Positions 1 to 6,554 of a DNA stretch of 13,709 bases are shown here, piece by piece (position 1 is the first letter of the stretch; each line of letters begins with the position of its first letter). The position numbers were made by a program, and so were the translations under genes. Below the pieces are notes generated by a model. The model ran no database searches and had not been told where the DNA came from. It saw only the letters and a program-made list of their open reading frames with translations. The DNA comes from Pyrodictium delaneyi (GTDB taxonomy: Archaea > Thermoproteota > Thermoprotei_A > Sulfolobales > Pyrodictiaceae): positions 1 to 13,709 of the forward strand of contig DQVR01000084.1 in NCBI GenBank assembly GCA_015661645.1, given 5' to 3'.

Positions 1-11
1 AGGGTGCAAAA

Positions 12-1031
12 ATGGACGTAAGCAAAGTGGATAAAGGAAAGGATATAGAAACAATAATTGAAGGAATAGCTCATGTGCACTGTCAAAAAGATTGTAATGA
101 AATGCATGAGAGTATTGAGAAGAAGGTTATTAGTATTTATGCTGAGGTTGTAGAGAAGCATAAAAGGAAACCAGTGAGAAATGTAGATAAAATGATAAAG
201 ATGCTGAGAAGAGAGTATAGGCTTCTTGTCGACAAAAAACTCGTCACGCTAGTTGTAGCGGCTTTTCTTGCAGGACGTCCTGTGCTCTTTGAGGGGCCTC
301 CAGGTACAGGAAAGACCGAAATAGGCGAAGCCATACTATCACTGTGGGCTGGAAAGCCAGCTCTAATAATACCTTGTAGCGAGAATTACGATGAGTATAG
401 GGTTATAGGTGATTTCCATCCCTTAATGGCGTTAAGATACGGCTTTAATGAGAAAAGCTTCATACCACGACCTCTTCTTGCAGCGTTAATACTTGATACA
501 GGGGTACTTGTAGACGAGATAAGGAGAAGTAACGAAGAATTCCAAAACATGCTCCTAGACATAATAGATAAGCGTCGTATAATTGTTCCGGAGCTGCGCA
601 GGGTATTTCGTGCAAAAGGTGAAGGATTCCAAGTAATATTTACTAGTAATCCCGAAGACTATGCACAAAGTGAGCTAAGTGATGCATTTCTTAGAAGGGT
701 AGTAAGGGTATCGTTCAGTTATCCGCCTCCTGATGTTGAAGCAGAAATAGTAAAGTTAAGATATGATATAGATGTTGAGTTAGATCCGAAAATATTAGAA
801 GCGATGATTCAAGTGGTTGGCATTCTTCGCCAAAAAGCAGCATATAAGCCAGGTCCAGCAGACACAGTACTATGGGCACGAATAGCTGGTCGACTAGCCA
901 AGCTACGAGGTAAGCAACGGGTCACTGTCGACGAGGTAGTGGATGCAGCTACTATAATACTATATAAACGCGTTGGTGAGGAGGAAATAGTTGATGAAAC
1001 TATCGAGAGAGTGTTTGGTCTACACCCGTAG
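12..1031 (+). CDS. MoxR-family AAA+ ATPase
   Basis: A 339-residue ATPase, complete at its 5' end: ATG at 12 follows a GGGTG ribosome site at 3-6 or so. The AAA+ core shows Walker A GPPGTGKT (residues 95-102), Walker B ending in D168-E169, sensor-1 Asn in TSNPED (N213) and candidate arginine fingers R228-R229, followed by a helical lid. MoxR proteins are thought to act as chaperones that remodel or insert cofactors into partner proteins, usually together with a von Willebrand A protein; the next gene is one and overlaps this gene by about 38 bases. Odd: about 80 residues precede the core, with a cluster H21, H23, C24, C28, H32 that could bind metal. The substrate is unknown. The family call is firm; the specific role is inferred. 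The gene looks more A+T-rich than the ribosomal genes downstream. Confidence 0.9.
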   Translation: MDVSKVDKGKDIETIIEGIAHVHCQKDCNEMHESIEKKVISIYAEVVEKHKRKPVRNVDKMIKMLRREYRLLVDKKLVTLVVAAFLAGRPVLFEGPPGTGKTEIGEAILSLWAGKPALIIPCSENYDEYRVIGDFHPLMALRYGFNEKSFIPRPLLAALILDTGVLVDEIRRSNEEFQNMLLDIIDKRRIIVPELRRVFRAKGEGFQVIFTSNPEDYAQSELSDAFLRRVVRVSFSYPPPDVEAEIVKLRYDIDVELDPKILEAMIQVVGILRQKAAYKPGPADTVLWARIAGRLAKLRGKQRVTVDEVVDAATIILYKRVGEEEIVDETIERVFGLHP

Positions 1032-3006
1032 GGATAGTGGAGAAGAACTAGGCAAAATAGCATATGAGGTGGCAATAGAGGCTAGGAAGAAAGGACTCAG
1101 AGTATCAGTAGCGGAGATAGTTGAGGCAGCACGGTTACTAGCATTATACACAGCTGTATCTGGCGTTGAAACGCTTACTCCGGATGACATAGCTTTCGTC
1201 CTCTCCTCTGTATACGCGAAAAGAACGCATGAAGAACGCATAGTAAGTGAAATCGTAAAAGATCTAGTAAAGCGGCGTTGTTTGTTACGAAGCTCTGCAA
1301 AACGCATAGAAGACGAGATAGAGAAAGACTTACATATACTAGGACTCCATTACGGAGCAAAACTACGAGGTAGAAACTACACTAGCGGGAAGACTCAAGG
1401 GGCATATGCCAGGTTAAAGCTGCTAGGAATAATACGCAGAGGGCGCAAAGGGGAGTATGTAGTATCCAGTAGCCAGGCGCGCCGGATAATAGAGCAGCTA
1501 GCCAACCGTTACCAAGACTATAAAGACGCTGTCAGAGACATGATAAAACGTAACATAACTCGTCACGGCGGCATAGTCGCCTCGATGGGTGACGAACTAC
1601 TCAACTACATAGACTCCAGTGAGCTAAGTATAGACGAGCTTGTAAAATTATACCGTTATGCAGGTAAAAACAAGCATCTAAAACGAATAATCTCGAAGTC
1701 TATAGAGGAAAAGGTTAACCAGGGAGAACACTATAATGATGCTGAAAGCGTATACGAGATACTTCGAAAAGAAAACATGCTATCACGACACCATCTACGC
1801 AGCATACTTGAGCGCAACCCTCGTCTAGCAGAAAGAGCTGCCAAGGACTTCGGAAGAGAAATACTCCTTGACATTGCAGTGGAAATATCTTCACACAATA
1901 AGGATGGGGCTGTCGAAATAGCGCTGAAAGCTATAGGTGCACGTGCTTCAAGACGAGGCGTAATAACAGAGATGCTTAACAGACGCGAAATAGAGCTACT
2001 AAGCAGCATAGGTAGAGGCCCAAACGAGGCTCTTGATGTGCTCAACAAGCTCGCAGAGGCAAAGAACTATCTTTTAAAGAGCCTAGTTGAGCGTACAGAT
2101 GCTTCACTAGAGTATGCCGAGTACGAGTTCATTCGTGCAGCAGAGCGATGGAGCCGTATAAGGAGTCAATATGACGGCAAGCTGGCAGATATAGTTGAGT
2201 CAGAAATAGCTAGACTTAAACAATTATTTGATGCTGCAGAACGCGGAGACTCGTACACGTTTATGAAGAATATTGTGAAAAATATGGACGTTCTCGAAGC
2301 GTTGAAACTCTTACACACAGTATATAACAGTACCACCGATAGAAGGATAAGAAGCTACGCAATAATGCTCATGAAGAGTCTATGGAGAGAGGCTCGTGCA
2401 GGATACGGCATGAGATTATCACGCAAGAGCTGCTTTAGTAGCACGCGAGGCCGGCTACATATGCGCAAGACTCTAGAGAACATTGTGCGCTTCAGCTCCA
2501 ATCCCATAGTCAGGACTACGAAGTGCTCTACAAAGCAGTACACGGTAGTAGTAGACAAGAGCGGTAGTATGAGGCCGTACGCAGTCTACACAGTACTAGC
2601 AGCCTCAGCACTCGCAGCGAGCATATCGAGGCTAATAATATTCGATGAGAACGCGACTATGTATAGTAACCTAAAGCGAGTAAATCCACTCCGTATAGTA
2701 GACCTAGTGCTTTCAACAAAGTTCGCAGGCTATACAGACATAGTTAACGCTTTACGCCTGGCAGCCAAGGCCACAATGCCACAGCACATGGTTATAATAA
2801 GCGACCTTAAGCAGACGATAGCTGTCGATGGATCTGTTGAAGAAATTCTACGCGAACTACGGCAGAGAGGATGGCAGATAACAATAATCCTGCCCCCAAG
2901 GCATGACACGAGGATGCTAAACAAGATTAGACAATATGCACGGCTCTATATTATAAAAACGCCACAGGATATAGCACCGGTTATGCGCAGGATTATACGA
3001 AGCTAG
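994..3006 (+). CDS. von Willebrand factor A domain protein (CoxE/MoxR-partner type)
   Basis: About 670 residues. ATG at 994 is chosen because GGTGAGGAGG at 975-984 sits nine bases upstream; an in-frame TTG at 991 is the alternative. The C-terminal third is a VWA domain with a full metal-ion adhesion site: D521-x-S523-x-S525, T581 and D604. The N-terminal part is mostly helical. Residues 35-78 resemble the lid of the preceding MoxR protein, and about 105-165 look like a winged helix (inference from pattern only). The middle, rich in charged helices, is unrecognised. No signal peptide or membrane segment is seen, so it is probably cytoplasmic. Overlap with the ATPase gene implies coupled translation and a joint complex. 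MoxR-VWA pairs are known to assist maturation of metal enzymes or other complexes, but no client gene is visible here. Confidence 0.85.
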   Translation: MKLSRECLVYTRRDSGEELGKIAYEVAIEARKKGLRVSVAEIVEAARLLALYTAVSGVETLTPDDIAFVLSSVYAKRTHEERIVSEIVKDLVKRRCLLRSSAKRIEDEIEKDLHILGLHYGAKLRGRNYTSGKTQGAYARLKLLGIIRRGRKGEYVVSSSQARRIIEQLANRYQDYKDAVRDMIKRNITRHGGIVASMGDELLNYIDSSELSIDELVKLYRYAGKNKHLKRIISKSIEEKVNQGEHYNDAESVYEILRKENMLSRHHLRSILERNPRLAERAAKDFGREILLDIAVEISSHNKDGAVEIALKAIGARASRRGVITEMLNRREIELLSSIGRGPNEALDVLNKLAEAKNYLLKSLVERTDASLEYAEYEFIRAAERWSRIRSQYDGKLADIVESEIARLKQLFDAAERGDSYTFMKNIVKNMDVLEALKLLHTVYNSTTDRRIRSYAIMLMKSLWREARAGYGMRLSRKSCFSSTRGRLHMRKTLENIVRFSSNPIVRTTKCSTKQYTVVVDKSGSMRPYAVYTVLAASALAASISRLIIFDENATMYSNLKRVNPLRIVDLVLSTKFAGYTDIVNALRLAAKATMPQHMVIISDLKQTIAVDGSVEEILRELRQRGWQITIILPPRHDTRMLNKIRQYARLYIIKTPQDIAPVMRRIIRS

Positions 3007-3057
3007 AACATAGCAGCATCATAATTGATAAAGTGTAAAGAATGTCGAGCAAAAACG

Positions 3058-3333
3058 CTATGATGATGCGTCAACACCATACACTTTGACTCCGAATAGA
3101 CGGCCTGAATACCTATTTCTAGCCTCTTCGAGCAGCTTCTGTACCTTCTCGATAGCTTGGTCTAGGCTCTCGGCCCCTACCTCTATCTCGACGTAATGCA
3201 GCTCCGGGACAACCCTTGAATTCGTAAGCTTCATTTCGTATCCTAGGCTCTTGAGTTCGTTCAGCACGCTTTCTGCTACGTCTTCATAGTATGTGTTGAA
3301 GAATACTCTTATGAGACGCCGTTTCCTCCCCAA
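3058..3333 (-). CDS. Conserved-looking small alpha/beta protein, unknown function
   Basis: A 91-residue protein read leftward from a TTG start (3333-3331), beginning MGRKRRLIRVFF. Only two bases separate it from the stop of the cysteine-cluster gene before it. A GAGGTT sequence inside the end of that gene (3349-3344) can serve as its ribosome site, so the two are almost certainly co-transcribed and coupled. The pattern is a beta strand with basic residues, a helix (about 17-30), two strands, then a long charged helix (about 57-74) and a last strand, which fits a small ferredoxin-like or ACT-like fold. No catalytic motif or cysteine is visible. I do not recognise the family; function is unassigned. 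It converges with the VWA gene across a 51-base gap. Confidence 0.7.
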   Translation of the reverse strand: MGRKRRLIRVFFNTYYEDVAESVLNELKSLGYEMKLTNSRVVPELHYVEIEVGAESLDQAIEKVQKLLEEARNRYSGRLFGVKVYGVDASS

Positions 3334-3335
3334 GG

Positions 3336-3911
3336 CTAGTCGAACCTCGCCATGTAATCATCTATGTCAAGGACCTCATTACAATTGTTTAACTTATTAA
3401 CATTTATCGGCTGTAAGCCGTGCCTCTCAATGAAGGAGTTTATAGTTGTAAACTCTATGAACGCCTTCTTAGCGGCCTCGAACTCCGCTAGAAATACCTC
3501 TGGTATAGTCTCTGGCTTTGTAGAGAGTTGTCTTATGAATCCTGGTCCCTGTTGCTTTATCCAGTCACACTTACTGGAGACCAATAGGTTGCCTGAAGGC
3601 ATTTCTATAAGCAGCGGGTACATCCTGCATGCTAACGGCTTATCATCATGAATGCTACAGCGCTTGCTAGCTTTATCGAAAAATGGGCAGAATCCCCGTA
3701 TTTCCCATCTATAAAGAGTTACAGTGCATACGCCGTTTCTGTCAATAAATGCTTGGAGTGGTTTGAAGTAGAGTTTAACACCTATCTCGGCGGCTATTTT
3801 CTCTAGCTCCCGTTTCTCCCAGGGAAAGACTACTGGCATTTCATACTCTTCACTAAAGTAGCAACAGTGTTCGCAGAACAAACAGTTAAACACCGGTCTT
3901 TTCTTCGCCAT
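3336..3911 (-). CDS. YkgJ-like cysteine-cluster protein (putative Fe-S or zinc binding)
   Basis: A 191-residue protein starting at ATG 3911-3909. It carries the signature of the YkgJ/CxxCxxCC family: C10-x2-C13-x2-C16-C17 near the N-terminus, then CPFFD (C75), C85 in a CSIHDDKPLACRMYP block (C85, C95) and an extra C115. Known members are proposed to bind an iron-sulfur cluster or zinc through these cysteines, but their reaction is mostly unknown. After residue 120 the protein is helical and has no recognisable motif. No membrane segment or signal peptide is seen. A TATA-like ATAAATATT (3955-3946 on this strand) lies about 40 bases upstream of the ATG, suggesting a short leader. It heads a two-gene unit with the 91-residue protein. 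Family call good, function open. Confidence 0.82.
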   Translation of the reverse strand: MAKKRPVFNCLFCEHCCYFSEEYEMPVVFPWEKRELEKIAAEIGVKLYFKPLQAFIDRNGVCTVTLYRWEIRGFCPFFDKASKRCSIHDDKPLACRMYPLLIEMPSGNLLVSSKCDWIKQQGPGFIRQLSTKPETIPEVFLAEFEAAKKAFIEFTTINSFIERHGLQPINVNKLNNCNEVLDIDDYMARFD

Positions 3912-3945
3912 ATCCCCGAGCCCTTGTGCAGGGCTAACGTACGCT

Positions 3946-3955
3946 CAATATTTAT
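3946..3955 (-). promoter_or_regulatory. TATA-like box, possibly bidirectional
   Basis: An A+T-rich block (ATAAATATTG on the minus strand, CAATATTTAT on the plus strand) sits in GC-richer surroundings. On the minus strand it is 35-44 bases before the cysteine-cluster gene start. On the plus strand it is about 25-30 bases before the three-way-junction RNA element. It could serve either or both; sequence alone does not decide. Confidence 0.4.
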
Positions 3956-3975
3956 CGGGAGCTGCTCCCCAACTA

Positions 3976-4050
3976 GGCTGTGATGAGGGGTGCAAACGCC
4001 TAGCCCGTGGCGTTGCTGTGACGAGGTGAACCCGTCTGAGCCCCTCATAG
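3976..4050 (+). ncRNA. Predicted three-way-junction structured RNA
   Basis: Three nested helices are readable by eye. P1 pairs ATGAGGGG (3983-3990) with CCCCTCAT (4041-4048), eight perfect pairs. P2 pairs 3992-4000 with 4009-4016, eight pairs with one bulged A (3996) and an eight-base loop. P3 pairs 4020-4026 with 4031-4036, six pairs with one bulged A (4024) and a TGAA loop (4027-4030). Junction linkers are only 1, 3 and 4 bases (T; TGT; TGAG), so the fold is compact. A TATA-like box lies about 25-30 bases upstream on this strand. It could be a free small RNA or a leader element for the small basic protein gene downstream. A rival reading is a box C/D guide RNA: GTGATGA at 3980-3986, GTGACGA at 4018-4024, CTGA at 4036-4039, with no clear D' box. 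No signature of tRNA, 5S, RNase P RNA or the SRP S-domain was found. Ends and strand are estimates. Confidence 0.45.
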
Positions 4051-4220
4051 AATAAGTGCATCATTCTCGTTCCTAGCTAGTGGCCTCGGCAGAAGGGGGA
4101 TACTCAGCACTCGTTTAGCCGCTCAGTACTCGGCAAACACGTCACCGGCCAGGCTGAAGCTAGAGAAGCGTAGCAGTAATGTACCTAGCTCTCTACACCG
4201 CTCGAGCGCGGGTGGAGAGT

Positions 4221-4328
4221 ATGGGCGGTAGACAGAGAACAAGCTTGTTCATTACCAAGGAAGAGACAAAAGCTGCTGCGAAGCAGGCTAGGCAGCAGAA
4301 ACAGCAGCGCCGTGGCAAGAAGCGTTAA
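4221..4328 (+). CDS. Small, strongly basic 35-residue protein
   Basis: A short open frame starting MGGRQRTSLFITKEE and ending in RRGKKR. ATG at 4221 is preceded by GGTGG at 4211-4215 with ideal spacing; an in-frame ATG at 4179 would add 14 residues but lacks a ribosome site. Composition is extreme: about six Lys, six Arg and six Gln in 35 residues. A helix-capping TKEET precedes an Ala/Gln/Lys helix and a basic tail. This is typical of RNA-binding small proteins or ribosomal protein extensions, and it sits just upstream of a ribosomal gene cluster on the same strand. I do not recognise the family. It could be a small ribosome-associated protein, or a chance frame, though start context and composition argue for a real gene. 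A T-rich stretch at 4365-4373 may end its transcript. Confidence 0.5.
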   Translation: MGGRQRTSLFITKEETKAAAKQARQQKQQRRGKKR

Positions 4329-4364
4329 ACCCCGCCGCAGCAGCTTAGCCTAATGCCTCTACAG

Positions 4365-4373
4365 TTTTTATTT
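4365..4373 (+). promoter_or_regulatory. T-rich/TATA-like element between the small basic gene and the methyltransferase gene
   Basis: TTTTTATTT lies 37 bases after the small basic protein gene and about 150 bases before the methyltransferase ATG. Archaeal terminators are often oligo-T and archaeal promoters are A+T-rich, so it may end the upstream transcript, start the downstream one about 25 bases later, or both. The rest of 4374-4523 shows no convincing gene; a 44-codon frame from ATG 4376 has no support. Confidence 0.35.
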
Positions 4374-4523
4374 CCATGGCAGCACGCCTCTTGTGCATCT
4401 CTAAGGCGTTGCTCCTAGTTTGGTTGGCAGCGCGTATAGCTATGCAAGATTCTGTTGCGTCTCGCTGGTTTAGCGCTAAAACACTTCAAGGGAGTGATAA
4501 CCGGCGGTAGGGGCACGGCAGAG

Positions 4524-5381
4524 ATGTGTCGTCGTGACGCTCCGGTAGCCCGTAGGAAGGAGTTAGTGATAGCAGTGCCAGCTTCCTATTTGTCGACAGA
4601 GCATAGCCTACTACTGAAGACTATAAAAATAGGCATCCTTGCAAGGCTATCGGCGGTTTTCCGTGTCACAAGGCTACTCGTTTACATCGACAGAGAGGGT
4701 GTTGACAAGGATGCTAAATTGATAAAAGAGGTAATAGAGTACATGCTTACTGCCCCGTATCTGAAAAAGAGGCTTTACCCGAGAAAGCCGGAGCTAAGAT
4801 ACGTGGGCGTTCTCCCTCCTCTACAACTGCCGACTCATGGTGTTGGTGGGCCGCGGGTAGGCGAAGTACGTGAAGCGCTGGTACTACGTGATCTGGGTAA
4901 CACTGTTCTGCTTGATGCCGGCCTAGGTAGATATGTTAGGTGTAGGAAGCCTGGACGGCTGCCAGGCAAACGAGTGTTGGTTGAAATAACGTCGTTAAAG
5001 CCTCCACGGCTGCGTATACTCCAGCCAGGTGAAGTGAAAGTCTACACAGGGTTCAAGACGGACATAGTAAGAGGGCTCAAGGGTGCACTGAGCAACGCTG
5101 GAAGTCTTCTACGTGTAGCTACTAGCCGTCTAGGCGAGGTTCTAACAGCGGAGAAGGCTTCTAGGGATGCTAGAGAAGCTTCTGCTAGGAAAGGCATAGC
5201 CATATTCATGGGTGCGCCGGACAGAGGCCTCTACGAGATAGCCCGCAATGAGGGCTTCTCGGTGGAAGAGGTGTTTGATAGGATCTACAACACTATCCCA
5301 CACCAGGGCACCCAGACGGTCCGTGTAGAGGAAGCAGTAGCAGCGACATTGGCAATCTACAACATGTTCCTAGAGTCCTAG
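4524..5381 (+). CDS. SPOUT-fold RNA methyltransferase (putative rRNA uridine N3-methyltransferase, Methyltrn_RNA_3 family)
   Basis: About 285 residues from ATG 4524 (MCRRDAPVARRKEL). The frame is open upstream to a TTG at 4455, but that stretch is not family-like and GGTAGGGG at 4506-4513 favours 4524. The SPOUT catalytic fold is split: an N-terminal part with VIAVPASYLS and the helix-strand RVTRLLVYIDRE, a middle insert (about 90-175) likely forming an OB-like RNA-binding domain, and the C-terminal knot with FMGAPDRGLYE (about 228-238) and NTIPHQGTQTVR (about 256-267), which forms the S-adenosylmethionine pocket. Homologues commonly lie directly upstream of uL3 in archaea, and the family includes human SPOUT1/C9orf114. 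It probably methylates rRNA; the exact base is inferred from family naming. It leads the ribosomal cluster on the same strand, 92 bases before uL3. Confidence 0.85.
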   Translation: MCRRDAPVARRKELVIAVPASYLSTEHSLLLKTIKIGILARLSAVFRVTRLLVYIDREGVDKDAKLIKEVIEYMLTAPYLKKRLYPRKPELRYVGVLPPLQLPTHGVGGPRVGEVREALVLRDLGNTVLLDAGLGRYVRCRKPGRLPGKRVLVEITSLKPPRLRILQPGEVKVYTGFKTDIVRGLKGALSNAGSLLRVATSRLGEVLTAEKASRDAREASARKGIAIFMGAPDRGLYEIARNEGFSVEEVFDRIYNTIPHQGTQTVRVEEAVAATLAIYNMFLES

Positions 5382-5396
5382 CCGATTGAAGGCTTA

Positions 5397-5406
5397 GGGT
5401 TAAAAG
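5397..5406 (+). promoter_or_regulatory. TATA-like box before uL3
   Basis: GGTTAAAAGC-type A+T-rich block in the intergenic space after the methyltransferase gene. It lies about 70 bases before the uL3 start, which would give a leader of roughly 45 bases. It could allow the ribosomal cluster to be transcribed independently of the methyltransferase gene. Weak evidence from position and composition only. Confidence 0.3.
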
Positions 5407-5473
5407 CTAGTAGTTGAGAAGCCCACGCGAGACGGGGTAGACTCTAGTACCGGCATGACGGCGGTGGTGTCTA

Positions 5474-6517
5474 GTGGGTGCAAGAAAGAAGCATGCGCCT
5501 CGTAGAGGAAGCCTTGCTGTAAGGCCACGGAAGAGAGCCTCAAGCATAGTACCGAGAGTGAAGACGTGGCCCGAAGTCCAGAGCGAGACGCCTTTGCCGC
5601 TCGCATTTCTAGGCTACAAAGCTGGTATGACACATGTATTTGTTATAGACGATGAGCCCGGCTCGCTCACGCAGGGCAGAGAAATATTCATGCCAGTAAC
5701 AGTGGTAGAGACGCCGCCAATGATAGTTACAGCGGTACGTGTATATGGTTATGACCCCAACATAGGCCTCTACACCCTAGGCGAGGCCTGGGTGCAGCCC
5801 GAGACCGTAGTAGAGAATTACAAGGTAGACATATACCGCGCTATACCTAGGCTCCGCTTCCCAGATACCGAGAAGGCTATAAAGAAGCTAGAGGAAAAGC
5901 TCGAAAAGGTATACGATGTAAGGATTATCGCAGCTACTCAGCCAAGGCTGGTAGGCGGCCTAAGCAAAAAGAAGCCAGACCTCATAGAGATAAAGATAGG
6001 TGGTGGAAACAGCGTAGACGAAAGGTTTAGCTACGCTGTTAAGCTCGTCGGCAACCCGCTCAGCATAAAGGACGTGTTCAAGGAGGGTCAATTCGTAGAC
6101 GTAATAGCAGTGACAAAGGGTAAGGGCTTCCAGGGTGTAATAAAGAGGTTTGGTGTTAAGGAGCTGCCAAAGTGGCATAAGCACCGTAAGGGTAGCCGTA
6201 GCGGTCCAGGTAGCAGGGGTCCAGCCACAACCTTCTCGTGGAGCGAGGTGCCACAGCCGGGTCAGATGGGCTTCCATAGGAGGACAGAGTACAACAAGCG
6301 CATCATAAAGATAGGCGAGAACGGTCTGGAGGTAACGCCGGCCGGTGGCTTCCTCCACTACGGTACAGTGAGGGGCACCTATGTGCTACTAGCAGGCAGC
6401 ATACCAGGCACGCCGAAGAGGCCTATAGTGCTCCGCCATCCAGTAAGACCGCGCTGGATGCCAGAAGCAGCGCCAAAGATAACATACATTAGCTTACAGA
6501 GCAAACAAGGCAATTAA
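5474..6517 (+). CDS. rpl3: Large-subunit ribosomal protein uL3
   Basis: 347 residues with a GTG start at 5474 after a GGCGGTGG ribosome site (5461-5468). The N-terminus (GARKKHAPRRGSLAVRPRKR) matches archaeal/eukaryotic uL3. The basic central loop with W234, H235, H237 and the run KGSRSGPGSRGPATTFSW reaches toward the peptidyl transferase centre in known ribosomes. It is followed by PGQMGFHRRTEYNKRI and the GGFLHYG segment typical of the family. Length is normal for archaea. uL3 binds 23S rRNA early in assembly, near its ends and the active site. It starts the S10-type block, with uL4 37 bases downstream. No oddities apart from the GTG start. Confidence 0.97.
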   Translation: MGARKKHAPRRGSLAVRPRKRASSIVPRVKTWPEVQSETPLPLAFLGYKAGMTHVFVIDDEPGSLTQGREIFMPVTVVETPPMIVTAVRVYGYDPNIGLYTLGEAWVQPETVVENYKVDIYRAIPRLRFPDTEKAIKKLEEKLEKVYDVRIIAATQPRLVGGLSKKKPDLIEIKIGGGNSVDERFSYAVKLVGNPLSIKDVFKEGQFVDVIAVTKGKGFQGVIKRFGVKELPKWHKHRKGSRSGPGSRGPATTFSWSEVPQPGQMGFHRRTEYNKRIIKIGENGLEVTPAGGFLHYGTVRGTYVLLAGSIPGTPKRPIVLRHPVRPRWMPEAAPKITYISLQSKQGN

Positions 6518-6554
6518 GTAGCATGCATGGCAACAACTTCTGGGGTGCGGTAGC

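Noticed and set aside
3007..3069. Short inverted repeat between the convergent VWA and 91-residue genes (CATCATA / TATGATG)
   Set aside because: Only seven A+T-rich pairs with a roughly 40-base spacer; expected by chance and not typical of archaeal termination.
3830..4048. 72-codon minus-strand frame overlapping the cysteine-cluster gene start
   Set aside because: Different frame from the real gene, no ribosome site, and it runs through the predicted three-way-junction element.
3912..4220. SRP RNA, RNase P RNA, 5S or tRNA in the gap before the small basic gene
   Set aside because: No GGAA...AGCA SRP S-domain motif, no RNase P core boxes, no tRNA T-arm (GGTTCRA) on either strand. Only a resemblance of the junction to the SRP Alu domain was seen.
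4376..4510. 44-codon hydrophobic frame before the methyltransferase gene (possible leader peptide)
   Set aside because: No ribosome site and no regulatory hairpin or regulatory codons; it also starts right at the T-rich element.
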